DNA from: Thalassospira sp.
GTDB taxonomy: Bacteria > Pseudomonadota > Alphaproteobacteria > Rhodospirillales > Thalassospiraceae
DNA: 64,000 bases
Direction: 5' to 3'
NCBI RefSeq assembly: GCF_030690045.1
Contig: NZ_JAUYHK010000011.1
Location: 248,001 to 312,000 of the forward strand
Position numbers and translations under genes: made by a program. Below are positions 47,237 to 57,239 of the stretch, piece after piece. The notes under the pieces were generated by a model. That model did not search any database and was not told the DNA's origin. It was given only the letters and a program-made list of their open reading frames with translations. Numbering within the stretch: the stretch's first letter is position 1; each line of letters begins with the position of its first letter.

Positions 47237-48048
47237 GATCCGGCATTCCCAATATCAAGGTTGCTCCGATCCGCCCGCGAAAACAGCGTAAAAAAATTAT
47301 CTGTGGTGATCCGGGCGATATCATCGGCACTCACACCCTTGATCTCCGCCAGTTTCGCCGCCGTGAATGAGACATAACCCGGTTCATTGGGTTTGCCGCG
47401 TTTGGGGATCGGTGCCAGATACGGCGCATCGGTTTCCAGCAACAACCGGTCCAGTGGCACATCAATCAGGGCATCGCGGATCGCCTTGGCAGAATTAAAG
47501 GTGATAATGCCCGAACAGGAAATGTAAAATCCGATTTTAAGGGCACGCTGCGCCAATTCGGCTGATGAACTGAAACAATGAATTAGTCCGGGAAAGGCAC
47601 CTTTGGCATATTCTTCTTCCAGAATGTCCATCGTATCAGCATCGGCATCGCGGGTATGCACCACCAAAGGCAGGCCGGTGGCGCGACAGGCGGCAATATG
47701 GGCGCGAAAACTTTGCTGCTGCGCCTCGCGCGGGGCATTGTCGTAAAAATAATCCAGCCCGCTTTCGCCAATGCCGATAATTTTCGGGTCGTCTGATTTG
47801 GCAATCAGGATATCGGGCGATGACAGGCCTTCGTTGCCCGCCTCGTGCGGATGCACACCGATGGTACAATAAATATTGTCCGCCCGCCCGGCAACATCGC
47901 GCACCTGATCAAAGGTCGATAATTTCACACCGATACTGACCATCATGCCAACCCCGGCGGTGCGGGCGCGTGACATCACGCCCGTCCAGTCTTCGGCAAA
48001 TTCCGGATAATCCAGATGGCAATGGCTGTCGACAAGGGCGACATTCAT
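47233..48048 (-). CDS. TatD-family metal-dependent hydrolase
   Basis: A 271-residue TIM-barrel hydrolase. DSHCHLDYPEF at the start, IGESGLDYFYD, VVHTRDADAD and LLLETDAPYLAP are the TatD metal motifs. Such proteins are 3'-5' exonucleases or D-tyrosyl-type hydrolases. It overlaps metG and the MBL gene by ATGA; metG-tatD-MBL is a common gene order. Confidence 0.92.
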   Translation of the reverse strand: MNVALVDSHCHLDYPEFAEDWTGVMSRARTAGVGMMVSIGVKLSTFDQVRDVAGRADNIYCTIGVHPHEAGNEGLSSPDILIAKSDDPKIIGIGESGLDYFYDNAPREAQQQSFRAHIAACRATGLPLVVHTRDADADTMDILEEEYAKGAFPGLIHCFSSSAELAQRALKIGFYISCSGIITFNSAKAIRDALIDVPLDRLLLETDAPYLAPIPKRGKPNEPGYVSFTAAKLAEIKGVSADDIARITTDNFFTLFSRADRSNLDIGNAGS

Positions 48049-49610
48049 GCCGTTTCTCCTTCACCTTCCGGTTCAACATAGCGCGGGAAAACCCCGGACG
48101 GTTTTGGCAATTCCGTCCCCGAAACCAGGGCATGATCCGGGCCAAGGCAGGCAAAACCACGATCCCCCTCGCCCAGCGACAACTGATCAAGGATTTTTGC
48201 CGAGGAATCAGGCATCAATGGTTGCGTCAAAATACCGGCATGACGGATGATTTCGGCCAGAACATACAGAACCGTTTCCATCCGCGTCGGATCGGTTTTC
48301 TTGAGGCCCCACGGGGCCATTTCATCGACATAACGGTTGGCATCGCCAATCAGTGCCCAGATGGCATCAATCGCCCTGTTAAAGGCCTGCGCATCGAATT
48401 GACCGCGCACAACATCCAGCAAACCATAAGCCTTGTTAAGGATGGTCATATCGGCATCGGTAAAATCGCCATGCGCCGGAACCTTGCCGTCGCAATTCTT
48501 GCCAATCATCGACAGGACGCGCTGGCACAGATTGCCATAATCATTGGCCAGTTCGCTGTTCATGCGATTGACCATCGATTGATGGGCGAAATCGCCATCA
48601 TTGCCGAACGGTACTTCACGCAACAGGAAATAGCGCGTCTGATCCAGACCATAACGCGCGGTCAGATCGTAGGGATCAATGACATTGCCCAATGATTTCG
48701 AGATTTTCTGCCCTTCATTGGTCCACCAGCCATGCGCAAACACCCGTTTGGGCGGCGCAATATCGGCGGCCATCAGGAAAGCGGGCCAGTAAACCGCATG
48801 AAAGCGCAGGATATCCTTGCCCACCATGTGAAGGTCAGCCGGCCAGTATGTCGCCAGTTTTTCCGGATCGGCATCCGGATAACCGACCGCCGTCAGGTAA
48901 TTGGTCAGGGCATCAAGCCAGACATACATCACATGATCTTCGTCGCCTGGCACCGGCACGCCCCATTTGAAACTGGTGCGCGATACTGACAGGTCACGCA
49001 ACCCGCCTTTGACGAAACTCAGCACTTCGTTGCGACGCGATGACGGCGCAATGAAATCGGGATTGTCGTCATAAAATTTCAGCAGACGGTCCGCCCATGC
49101 CGACAGGCGAAAGAAATAGCTGGGCTCGGACACCCATTCAACCGGCGCGCCGGTCGGGGCCAGTTTGACACCGTCCTTAACAATCAGTTCTTTTTCACCA
49201 TAGAACGCCTCGTCCCGGACCGAATACCAGCCATCATAGGACCCCAGATAAATTTCATCCCGATCCAGCAAGGTTTTCCACAAGGCCTGACAGGCCTTTT
49301 TGTGTCGGTTTTCGGTGGTGCGGATGAAATCATCGTTGGAATAATTCATATGCGCGGCCAGATCGCGGAAATTCTGCGAAATCTGATCGGTGAAGGTTTG
49401 CGGATCAATCCCACGGGCCGCCGCCGACTGATCGACCTTTTGGCCATGTTCGTCGGTGCCGGTCAGAAACATCACATCATAACCATCCAGACGCTTGAAC
49501 CGCGCCAGCACGTCACAGGAAAGCGACGTATAGGCGTGGCCAATATGCGGCTTGTCATTGACGTAATAAATCGGCGTGGTGATATAATAGGGCTGTTTTG
49601 GCCCGGTCAT
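48045..49610 (-). CDS. metG: Methionyl-tRNA synthetase
   Basis: A 521-residue class I synthetase. The HIGH-type motif is in NDKPHIGHAYTS, the second is KISKSLGNVIDPY, and TGTDEHGQKV lies between. It lacks the C-terminal dimer domain, typical of the shorter MetG group. AAGGA is 8 bases before the ATG at 49610. Confidence 0.96.
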   Translation of the reverse strand: MTGPKQPYYITTPIYYVNDKPHIGHAYTSLSCDVLARFKRLDGYDVMFLTGTDEHGQKVDQSAAARGIDPQTFTDQISQNFRDLAAHMNYSNDDFIRTTENRHKKACQALWKTLLDRDEIYLGSYDGWYSVRDEAFYGEKELIVKDGVKLAPTGAPVEWVSEPSYFFRLSAWADRLLKFYDDNPDFIAPSSRRNEVLSFVKGGLRDLSVSRTSFKWGVPVPGDEDHVMYVWLDALTNYLTAVGYPDADPEKLATYWPADLHMVGKDILRFHAVYWPAFLMAADIAPPKRVFAHGWWTNEGQKISKSLGNVIDPYDLTARYGLDQTRYFLLREVPFGNDGDFAHQSMVNRMNSELANDYGNLCQRVLSMIGKNCDGKVPAHGDFTDADMTILNKAYGLLDVVRGQFDAQAFNRAIDAIWALIGDANRYVDEMAPWGLKKTDPTRMETVLYVLAEIIRHAGILTQPLMPDSSAKILDQLSLGEGDRGFACLGPDHALVSGTELPKPSGVFPRYVEPEGEGETA

Positions 49611-49693
49611 GGTCGCAATCCTTCGAGACAATATATAAAACACAACGGCCCCGAACGGGCCGTGATGGATATGGTCAGACAGACGGGATAACG

Positions 49694-50800
49694 CTAGCCG
49701 CGCATCCGTTCTTCAAGCATGAAAAAGGCGTTCAAAAGCGCCTGCTTGCGATCAAGATGCAGCCCGCGGGTCGCCGCCATCAATTCGCTGATCTTTTCCC
49801 ATACCTCCAGCCATTGATCAAGCGGTTGCGCAGCAACCATGCGCTTCATCGCAGGCAATTCACCGCCGACCACCTCGACCGGTGCCGTTCCGGTGGCGCC
49901 GAAACGGATCATGCGGGCCAGCCACCAGATCAGAAGTTCGGTAACGGTATGAAACTCATCCTCGCGCCCTGCCCCGGAAAACCGGTCGGCAAATTGATGC
50001 AGTGCAAGGGTTTCACAAGACGGAAGCTGCGATAGCAACCCAACCAGATCGGTATAAAGTTGCAGCCCGCCAACCTCGTGCAGTTCCAGTGCCCGGCCAA
50101 TACTGCCATCCGACAGACCGCACAGCGACAGACGGTCTTCATCGGCCAGATCAGGACAATAACGGCCCAGCAAACGAACCACCGTTTCATCAGACAGCGC
50201 CCCGAGGTCAAGCTTGCGGCACCGCGACCGGATGGTTGGCAGCAGGCGGCCCGGTTGATGGGCGATCAGGATCATCATTGCATTGGCAGGCGGTTCTTCC
50301 AGAACCTTGAGGATCGCATTGGCCGCATTGCGGTTCAATTCATCTGCCGCATCGACAATCACAATCCGCCAGCCGCCTTCGGCCGCCGTTTTTGACATGA
50401 AACTTCCGGCAGTCCGCACATTATCAACAACAATTTCGCCCTGAAGGCGTTTTTTCTTGTCATCATATTGGCGTTCGATGACCTTCAGATCACCATGTCC
50501 GCCCCCGGCAATACGCCGAAAAACCGGGTTTTCCGCACTGATCGACAGGCTGGTTGGCTGATCACCAAACAAACCACCACCGTCATCACCGCCCTGCGAC
50601 AGGACAAAGCGCGCCATGCGATAGGCCAAAGTCGCCTTACCGATCCCCCGTGGCCCGCATAACAGCCACGCATGATGCATGCGTTTGCTGTTCCAGGCAT
50701 TCAGAATGACCTGTTCGGCACTGTCATGGCCGATAAAATAATCATTTTTGCGCGGCGACGGATAAGGGCCGTCATCCTCCGGAAGATCATCCTTGCTCAT
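49694..50800 (-). CDS. holB: DNA polymerase III delta-prime subunit
   Basis: A 368-residue clamp-loader subunit. It begins with an AAA+ region (WLLCGPRGIGKATLAYRMAR); the P-loop has GKA instead of GKS/T, as expected for delta-prime, which does not hydrolyse ATP. NAANAILKVLEEPPANAMMI is the family block. It overlaps tmk by four bases. Confidence 0.93.
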   Translation of the reverse strand: MSKDDLPEDDGPYPSPRKNDYFIGHDSAEQVILNAWNSKRMHHAWLLCGPRGIGKATLAYRMARFVLSQGGDDGGGLFGDQPTSLSISAENPVFRRIAGGGHGDLKVIERQYDDKKKRLQGEIVVDNVRTAGSFMSKTAAEGGWRIVIVDAADELNRNAANAILKVLEEPPANAMMILIAHQPGRLLPTIRSRCRKLDLGALSDETVVRLLGRYCPDLADEDRLSLCGLSDGSIGRALELHEVGGLQLYTDLVGLLSQLPSCETLALHQFADRFSGAGREDEFHTVTELLIWWLARMIRFGATGTAPVEVVGGELPAMKRMVAAQPLDQWLEVWEKISELMAATRGLHLDRKQALLNAFFMLEERMRG

Positions 50801-51459
50801 GCCGGAATGCCCCGTGACTTAAGGAACAGCGTGACGGCATCGGTCACGCGGGCGGTCACAACATCAATGTCACCATCGGCATCAATCATCTTGCAGCGCT
50901 CGGGTTCGGCCGTTGCAATGGCGCGAAACCCCTGTTGCAGGCGGCGATGAAACTCCATACCCATGCGCTCAAACCGGTCTTCGGCTGCACTGACAGTACC
51001 GAAACGTTGCCGTGCCCGATCCAGACCGGTTTCAATCGGCAAGTCAAACAGCAAGGTCAGGTCGGGTTTGAAATCGCCAATCGCAATCTGCCAAAGCTGC
51101 CGGATATAATCAGGTCCCAGACCATGCCCGTATCCCTGATAGGCGACCGAGGAATCGGCAAAACGGTCGCACAACACCACCCTGCCCTGCGCCAATGCCG
51201 GGCGTATGGTGCGTTCGACATGATCGCGGCGCGATGCAAACATCAACAGGGCTTCGGTCACCGCATCCCAGCGACCGGGATCTCCGGTCAAAAGCAAGGT
51301 GCGTATTTCCTCCGCCCCCGGCGATCCACCGGGCTCACGGGTGATAACAACATCATCGCCGCGTTTGCGAAACCATTGTTCCAGCAGGCGTATCTGTGTC
51401 GATTTGCCGCTGCCTTCGCCACCTTCAAAACTGATGAATAAACCGGGGCGAGCGGTCAC
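50797..51459 (-). CDS. tmk: Thymidylate kinase
   Basis: A 220-residue dTMP kinase. The P-loop is FEGGEGSGKSTQIRLL, then the DRF motif VVLCDRFADSSVAYQGYG. A GTG start at 51459 is chosen: GGGGAG lies 8 bases upstream and it overlaps the dacC-like stop as GTGA, like the other overlaps in this group. A GTG 15 bases further up is in frame but lacks a site. Confidence 0.94.
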   Translation of the reverse strand: MTARPGLFISFEGGEGSGKSTQIRLLEQWFRKRGDDVVITREPGGSPGAEEIRTLLLTGDPGRWDAVTEALLMFASRRDHVERTIRPALAQGRVVLCDRFADSSVAYQGYGHGLGPDYIRQLWQIAIGDFKPDLTLLFDLPIETGLDRARQRFGTVSAAEDRFERMGMEFHRRLQQGFRAIATAEPERCKMIDADGDIDVVTARVTDAVTLFLKSRGIPA

Positions 51460-52628
51460 CCGTTTGCTCCCCACAGCAAATACTGGATGGCCGCGCCAAT
51501 CCGGCCAAAGAATCCCAGACGATCAACGGCCTTGGCGGCATAAAGCGGGAATTCATGGTTTTCGAGACCGGGGATTTCGACCTTGAGGGTCGCCAGTTGC
51601 TGCCCCTCGGTAATCGGGGCCGGAATCGGTCCTTCATAAATGACGGAAACCTTCATGTCCGAACGGTCCCGGCGCGGCAGGGTCAGGATGATATCCTGAT
51701 CGGTAACCAGATCGACCCGTGCTTCGTCGCCCAGCCAGACATCGGCCGCACTGGCCGCCTCACCCTTGGCAAACAGGTTATAATTGTCAAATTCGCGGAA
51801 TCCCCAATCCAGAAGCTTCTGGGATTCGGTACGACGATCTCGCATGGACGGCAATCCATTGACCACAAGGATCAAACGGCGGCCATCCCGTTCAGCCGAT
51901 GCCGTCAGACCATAACCGGCCGATTCCGTATGGCCGGTTTTCAGGCCGTCAACACCGGCACTGGTCCCCAAAAGAGGATTGCGATTGGGCTGACGAATGC
52001 CGTTATAGGTGAAAACCGGTTCGGCATAGAGTTTATAAAGTTCCGGGAAATCAGAAATGGTGCGCTGGGCAAGAATTGCCAGATCATGTGCCGTCACCAG
52101 ATGTTCAGGGTCAGGCCACCCGGTCGCATTTTTGAAAACGGCATCACCCATGCCGATTTCACGGGCTTTTTTGGTCATTTCAACGGCAAAGGCTTCTTCC
52201 GTGCCATTCAGGGCCTCGGCCACAACAATGGCTGCATCATTGCCGGACTGAACGATAATGCCATGCAAAATGTCATCGACGGTCACATTGGAATTAACCT
52301 CGACAAACATCTTGGAGCCGCCCTTGCGCCACGCATTTTCACTGACGTGAAAAGTGTCGGTCATCGACAGGCTGCCGTTTTTCAGGCGGTCAAACAGCAT
52401 ATAGACCGTCATCATCTTGGTCATCGATGCCGGTTCGGTCAGGGAATAGCCATTTTTTTCAAACAGAACCGTACCGGTCTGATAGTCAATCAGATAGGCC
52501 TCGCGGGCGATGGTATCCAGTCCCTGGGCATGAACGATCGATGCCGACATGACCGTTCCGGCCAACATGACACCCGTTATCATCCCCGTCAGACCGGTCT
52601 TGAACGCAACACGCGGCAGTAAATTCAT
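51456..52628 (-). CDS. D-alanyl-D-alanine carboxypeptidase (DacC/DacF type)
   Basis: A 390-residue penicillin-binding protein of the peptidase S11 family. The signal peptide ends near residue 34. The active-site motifs are ASMTKMM (Ser68, Lys71), SGND and KTGHTES. A C-terminal beta domain and a final hydrophobic helix anchor it. It trims peptidoglycan side chains in the periplasm. It overlaps tmk by four bases and follows rlpA by 66 bases. Confidence 0.93.
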   Translation of the reverse strand: MNLLPRVAFKTGLTGMITGVMLAGTVMSASIVHAQGLDTIAREAYLIDYQTGTVLFEKNGYSLTEPASMTKMMTVYMLFDRLKNGSLSMTDTFHVSENAWRKGGSKMFVEVNSNVTVDDILHGIIVQSGNDAAIVVAEALNGTEEAFAVEMTKKAREIGMGDAVFKNATGWPDPEHLVTAHDLAILAQRTISDFPELYKLYAEPVFTYNGIRQPNRNPLLGTSAGVDGLKTGHTESAGYGLTASAERDGRRLILVVNGLPSMRDRRTESQKLLDWGFREFDNYNLFAKGEAASAADVWLGDEARVDLVTDQDIILTLPRRDRSDMKVSVIYEGPIPAPITEGQQLATLKVEIPGLENHEFPLYAAKAVDRLGFFGRIGAAIQYLLWGANG

Positions 52629-52694
52629 AACGTCGATATCCTGTTGATTTTAGACACGAAAACTAATGACACCGGCAAAAGGCTGTTTCTGTGC

Positions 52695-53732
52695 TCAGCA
52701 CCCGGAAACCACACCATTTGCGCCATCTGCGCATTCGACCACAACCTTTGCCCCGTTTTGCCCTGATGCAATCACCCGTTCAAGCAGAATATCAGCTTCG
52801 GGTACGGTATTTAGTGGACCAAGACGAACCCGGTAAAAGGTTGTACCCTTGACATCAATCGGTTCGATCTTGCTGGGTGCCAATGCATAAAGGCGATTCC
52901 GCAAATTCATGGCGTTGTCATAGACCGAAAAAGCCCCTGCCTGAACATAAATTTCCGAAGGCACTACCTGATCAATCCGGATATCCGGGTTTATTTCCGT
53001 CATGGTCATTGTATCGACCGGCCGGGATGGTGTCCGCCGCACCGTAGATGTTGTCGGCGCACCGCTATCGGTGATCGGGCCATCAAGGGACATGGCTTCA
53101 ACCGCATCGCGTGGGGCAGCGGTAACCGTGGTTTTCTCATCGGCACTGACCTGTGCTATATTTTGCTCGCCTTGCGCCAGACGGGCGATTTGCTGGCTTT
53201 CTTCGGGCAGGATTTCAACACGAACCTTTGCCGTGCCTTTTTTCTCAAAACCCAGAAGTTCTGCCGCCTTGCGCGACATATCAATGATGCGGCCATGCGA
53301 AAACGGTCCGCGATCATTAATGCGCACCTTGATCGAACGACCATTTTCAAGATTGGTCACGCGCACGATACTGGGCAACGGCAAGGTGCGATGGGCACCG
53401 GAAACGACATTCTGGTCAAACAATTCGCCATTGGCGGTCCGTTTGCCGTGGAATTTCGGCCCATACCACGACGCAATACCGGTTTCCTGATATTCGTAAT
53501 CAACCGCTGGATAATACCATTGCCCGGCGATTTCATAGGGTGTGCCGATTTTATAGGCACCGACCTCTCCCGGTGCTGCCGTGCCTTGCGAATTTCCCAT
53601 ACGCTTGACGCCATGCATGGCCAGTTGCGTTTCTGCACAGCCTGCCAGAAAAACCGATAATGCCAGTGCCCCCAGCATCAGATGGCTTTTGCGCCGGGAT
53701 CGCAGGGGGGCCGGGTTGGTGAAAGCAGGCAT
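52695..53732 (-). CDS. rlpA: RlpA-like lytic transglycosylase lipoprotein with SPOR domain
   Basis: A 345-residue lipoprotein. The lipobox is FLAGC (Cys32). The double-psi barrel follows (ETGIASWYGPKFHGKRTANG, then TNLENGRSIKVRINDRGPF). A linker leads to a C-terminal SPOR domain (VQAGAFSVYDNAMNL, FYRVRLGPL) that binds bare septal glycan. AAGGAA lies 9 bases before the ATG at 53732. It sits between mltB-like and dacC-like genes. Confidence 0.93.
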   Translation of the reverse strand: MPAFTNPAPLRSRRKSHLMLGALALSVFLAGCAETQLAMHGVKRMGNSQGTAAPGEVGAYKIGTPYEIAGQWYYPAVDYEYQETGIASWYGPKFHGKRTANGELFDQNVVSGAHRTLPLPSIVRVTNLENGRSIKVRINDRGPFSHGRIIDMSRKAAELLGFEKKGTAKVRVEILPEESQQIARLAQGEQNIAQVSADEKTTVTAAPRDAVEAMSLDGPITDSGAPTTSTVRRTPSRPVDTMTMTEINPDIRIDQVVPSEIYVQAGAFSVYDNAMNLRNRLYALAPSKIEPIDVKGTTFYRVRLGPLNTVPEADILLERVIASGQNGAKVVVECADGANGVVSGC

Positions 53733-53774
53733 AACGTTATTCCTTATATCCGTTACCCACATATCGAAATGTCA

Positions 53775-54782
53775 TCAACGACCGGCGATGGCATCGGCAA
53801 GCGTTCCAACCGCAATCGCAAAATAGGTCGAGCGGTTCCAGTGCATGATGGTATGGAAATTGTTATAAACCATATAGGCAGGTCCGGCACCGTCATTTAC
53901 AACAACAATCGATGCCTCCATATCGGTAACAGGCAAATTCCCGCCGCCCGGCATCCGGATTCCCAGTTCCTGCCATTCCGAAACCGGCTTTTTGATCTCG
54001 CGCCCGGTCAGGGCGACATCGAATCCGTCAGGCATCGCAATTTTCCGGCCCCAACGCTCGTCTTCTTTCCAGCCCACGCTGGACAAATAATTGGCGGCAG
54101 AGGCAAAAACATCGTCCTTGGTGCCCCAAAGATCAATCTTGCCATCATCATTGCCATCAGTGGCGTAGGCAAGGAAGGTTGACGGCATGAATTGCGCCTG
54201 CCCCATTGCCCCGGCCCATGAACCTGACATGGCATCGGGCGCAATATGCCCGGCATCCAGAATTTTCAGCGCATTCATCAGTTCTGTGCGGAAATATTCT
54301 GCCCGGCGGCCTTCAAAGGCCAGGGTCGCCAGCGAATCAATCACCGAAAATCCGCCGGTATGGCGACCAAACCCGGTTTCAATGCCCCAAAATGCCGCCA
54401 GATAATGCCCCGGCACGCCATATTTTTTGGCCGCAGCATCAATCACCGCGCGGTTCTCGGCATATTTGCGCCGTCCTTCGTCAATACGCGATTGCGGCAC
54501 GACGCGCTGCAAATATTCCTCGAATGTCAGTTTGAATTCCGGTTGGCTGCGATCCAGTTCGATGACACGCGGAATCGGCTGCGTTTTGGCAAAAGCGGTA
54601 TCAAGCATGGATTGCGAAATCCCTTCGGCCAGGGCATCGGCCTTGAAAGCCTCCAGCCAGACATCAAATCCTTCGGTGGTAAAGGCGGGCAGTTCTTCCT
54701 TGCCATCCTGCGCAAATGCAGGGGCCGCCATGATCAGGGCGCCCAGAAGGCTCGCTACAGTGGCAATCGTCCGGATTTTCAT
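53775..54782 (-). CDS. mltB: Lytic murein transglycosylase, MltB-like
   Basis: A 335-residue exported transglycosylase. The signal peptide ends at APAFA (about residue 24); there is no lipobox. The catalytic Glu is in AAFWGIETGFGRHTGG, and MSGSWAGAMGQAQFMPSTFL matches the family. It cuts peptidoglycan between sugars, forming anhydromuropeptides. The C-terminal peptidoglycan-binding domain found in longer relatives is absent. A tRNA-Ser gene diverges upstream. Confidence 0.9.
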   Translation of the reverse strand: MKIRTIATVASLLGALIMAAPAFAQDGKEELPAFTTEGFDVWLEAFKADALAEGISQSMLDTAFAKTQPIPRVIELDRSQPEFKLTFEEYLQRVVPQSRIDEGRRKYAENRAVIDAAAKKYGVPGHYLAAFWGIETGFGRHTGGFSVIDSLATLAFEGRRAEYFRTELMNALKILDAGHIAPDAMSGSWAGAMGQAQFMPSTFLAYATDGNDDGKIDLWGTKDDVFASAANYLSSVGWKEDERWGRKIAMPDGFDVALTGREIKKPVSEWQELGIRMPGGGNLPVTDMEASIVVVNDGAGPAYMVYNNFHTIMHWNRSTYFAIAVGTLADAIAGR

Positions 54783-55036
54783 ATCTGCTCGCCTTGTTCC
54801 GTTTTTATCTGCGGGTACATTCCCGTTCCTTTGACCTGCGCCGGTGTCAGAAAAATGGCGCATTTTGCCAAAGTCAGTTTCTTTAAAAACCATCCTGATT
54901 TTGTGATAGCGCCCGAGGCGTTAACATCTGCTAAATAACCAACTTGCAGCACAGACCGCAAAATCCCGATCACGGATATTGACAGCGCCCTTTCCGGGCC
55001 TTATTCAAAGCGCCGTTGTCACGACAACCACATTGC

Positions 55037-55126
55037 GGAGAGATGGCAGAGTGGTTGAATGCACCGGTCTTGAAAACCGGCGTGCCTTTACGGGTACCCA
55101 GGGTTCGAATCCCTGTCTCTCCGCCA
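55037..55126 (+). tRNA. tRNA-Ser (anticodon TGA)
   Basis: 90 bases including encoded CCA. Acceptor GGAGAGA pairs with TCTCTCC. The anticodon arm is CCGGT-CTTGAAA-ACCGG (anticodon TGA). A long variable arm, as in all tRNA-Ser, precedes the T arm CAGGG-TTCGAAT-CCCTG. It reads UCA and related codons. Confidence 0.97.
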
Positions 55127-55495
55127 CCCTTTTCCTGCTTAAAGATCATGATCTTCATTGCGCAATCCGAATTGCCGGGTGCGGGTCGAATCTTGTCATG
55201 CTTTTTCATCCTGCCCCATCGGCAAAAACGACTTGCGATTAATTTATTGCGTAAAATCCCTGATCCCCGCAGAATATTTACCAAAGTGGGCATAGTGTGG
55301 GGCGTGATCGTGTGGATTGACTCAATTTATTCATAGATCAGTAAAAAATAAGTAGAAATACGGGTCCCGGACAGGCAATCATTCGACCGGGAGATTAATT
55401 TGACGTTCCGCAAGGGCCATAGCAGGCACAAAACCCACGGAACCGAAACGTCGCCAAAAGACGTGATAATGCAAACAGGGGGCTCTTTTCCCGAT
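55127..55495. other. 369-base gene-poor stretch before the polar amino-acid transporter
   Basis: It holds the perfect palindrome AAGATCATGATCTT (55142-55155) and otherwise no clear signal. The transporter frame is open back to a TTG at 55400, but those residues do not look like part of the ATPase. A promoter should lie here; I could not place it. Confidence 0.4.
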
Positions 55496-56269
55496 ATGAG
55501 CACAACAATACCGGCTCTTGATGTCGCAGGAATGTATAAAAGCTTTGGGGATACAGAAGTTCTCAAAGGCATTGATCTGACAGCCCACACGGGCGATGTC
55601 ATTTCGATCATCGGATCATCCGGGTCCGGCAAAAGCACCTTTCTGAGATGCATCAACCTTTTGGAAACGCCAAACGCCGGACAGGTTCATGTTCATGGTG
55701 AATTGATCAAAATGCGTGCCCACAAGGATGGTACGCAGGAACCGGCTGATAAAAAGCAGCTTCAGCGCATCCGCACCAAACTGGCGATGGTGTTTCAGGG
55801 CTTTAATCTGTGGAGCCACCTGACGATCCTTGAAAATGTGATCGAAGCCCCGGTACATGTTCTGGGAATCCCGAAAAAACAGGCGGTTGAACGCGCCGAC
55901 GCGCTTTTGCAAAAAGTCGGTATGTATGAACGGCGCGATTATTATCCGGGGCATATTTCCGGCGGCCAGCAACAACGCGCGGCCATCGCCCGGGCACTGG
56001 CAATAGAACCCGAAGTTCTGCTGTTTGACGAACCGACATCGGCGCTGGACCCCGAACTGGTCGGCGAAGTTCTCAAGGTCATGACAGATCTGGCGCAAGA
56101 AGGTCGCACCATGCTGGTGGTGACCCATGAAATGGGCTTTGCCAAAGGCGTATCAAGCCATGTGATGTATCTGCATCAGGGGTTGGTCGAGGAATTTGGC
56201 CATCCGAAAGACGTATTCGAGAATCCAAAATCAGAGCGCATGAAGCAATTTCTTCAGCGCGATTTCTGA
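55496..56269 (+). CDS. Polar amino-acid ABC transporter ATPase (HisP/AotP-like)
   Basis: A 257-residue ATPase with Walker [20 protein letters not shown]-loop [16 protein letters not shown], signature [15 protein letters not shown] and Walker [15 protein letters not shown]. The length equals HisP, and insert residues such as KMRAHKDG match the histidine/arginine/opine group. The ATG at 55496 is chosen by alignment with HisP; earlier starts at 55400 (TTG) and 55469 are open. It heads the transporter operon. Confidence 0.9.
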   Translation: MSTTIPALDVAGMYKSFGDTEVLKGIDLTAHTGDVISIIGSSGSGKSTFLRCINLLETPNAGQVHVHGELIKMRAHKDGTQEPADKKQLQRIRTKLAMVFQGFNLWSHLTILENVIEAPVHVLGIPKKQAVERADALLQKVGMYERRDYYPGHISGGQQQRAAIARALAIEPEVLLFDEPTSALDPELVGEVLKVMTDLAQEGRTMLVVTHEMGFAKGVSSHVMYLHQGLVEEFGHPKDVFENPKSERMKQFLQRDF

Positions 56270-56354
56270 GCCGGAGAAACCGGGTGCCAAAGGCACCGGT
56301 TGACAAGGGCAGCATCAGGATATGCTGTTCTCAACAACAAGGGAGACTTTTTAA

Positions 56355-57152
56355 ATGAAGAACTGGATCAAGGTTGCCGCAGTTGCGGCTGTTGGTTTTG
56401 CCATCAGTGCATCGGCGGCACAGGCGGCATGGGAAAAGGTTGTGATTGCGACCGAGGGCGCCTATCCCCCGTTCAATTCCGTGGATAAAGACGGAAATCT
56501 CGAAGGATTTGACGTCGATTTCGCCGTCAAGCTGTGTGAAACCGCCGGAATTGAATGCGAAATCGTTGCCCAGGACTGGGACGGGATCATTCCGGGCCTG
56601 CTGGCCAAAAAATATGATGCGATCATCGCCCAGATGTCGATTACCGAAGAACGCAAGCGGTCGATTGATTTCAGCGATTATTACAGCGTCACCCCGGCTG
56701 TTTTTGTTGGCAAGGACGGCATGGAAGTAACCGCGTGGAAAGATGATGCGGTTGTCGAAGATGCGCTGGATGGTCTTGTCGTCGGCGTTCAGCGTTCAAC
56801 CACGCATTCAAACTTCCTCGAAGACAATTTCCCGTCTGTTGAAATCCGCATGTATGACACCCAGGATAATGCCCTGCTGGATCTGACCGCAGGCCGCATT
56901 GACGTGACGCTGGCGGATTCCGGTGTATTGCTGGATTGGGTCGAATCCGATGCCGGTGCCGGTTACAGCTTTGTCTCCGAAACCTTTGCCCCGGTTGAAT
57001 TTTTTGGCGAAGGGGCCGGGATCGGCCTGCGCAAGGAAGACCAGGATTTAAAGGAAATCCTCAACAAGGCTCTGGCCGAAATGCTGGCCAACGGATCCTA
57101 CGCCGAAATCAACAAAAAATATTTCCCGACCATCAACCTGCATCCGCGGTGA
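56355..57152 (+). CDS. Polar amino-acid binding protein (Lys/Arg/Orn/His type)
   Basis: A 265-residue type II periplasmic binding protein. The signal peptide ends around residues 24-25 (SAAQAA). EGAYPPFNSVDKDGNLEGFD and DWDGIIPGLLAKKYDAIIAQ are typical of lysine/arginine/ornithine and histidine binders. GGGAG lies before the ATG. Arginine or another basic amino acid is the likely ligand, judged from the AotO-like gene downstream; not certain. Confidence 0.9.
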   Translation: MKNWIKVAAVAAVGFAISASAAQAAWEKVVIATEGAYPPFNSVDKDGNLEGFDVDFAVKLCETAGIECEIVAQDWDGIIPGLLAKKYDAIIAQMSITEERKRSIDFSDYYSVTPAVFVGKDGMEVTAWKDDAVVEDALDGLVVGVQRSTTHSNFLEDNFPSVEIRMYDTQDNALLDLTAGRIDVTLADSGVLLDWVESDAGAGYSFVSETFAPVEFFGEGAGIGLRKEDQDLKEILNKALAEMLANGSYAEINKKYFPTINLHPR

Positions 57153-57163
57153 TTGTTTCAAAA

Positions 57164-57189
57164 CAGGGCGGCATGATTGTGCCGCCCTG
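57164..57189 (+). promoter_or_regulatory. Stem-loop between the binding-protein and permease genes
   Basis: CAGGGCGGC (57164-57172) pairs perfectly with GCCGCCCTG (57181-57189) around an 8-base loop, 11 bases after the stop. Hairpins in this position (as at hisJ in enterics) protect the upstream mRNA so that more binding protein than permease is made. Confidence 0.65.
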
Positions 57190-57239
57190 CCCTTATTGGC
57201 GGGAAAAACAACCCGGCATCAAGGCGATCGGGAGACATC

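Noticed and set aside
51555-52622. 355-codon frame antisense to the carboxypeptidase gene
   Set aside because: The opposite strand carries complete SxxK, SxN and KTG motifs; the antisense frame has no domain or ribosome-binding site.
55142-55155. Perfect palindrome AAGATCATGATCTT as an operator
   Set aside because: It is isolated, far from the transporter start, and short palindromes of this kind occur by chance; kept only as a note in the spacer entry.
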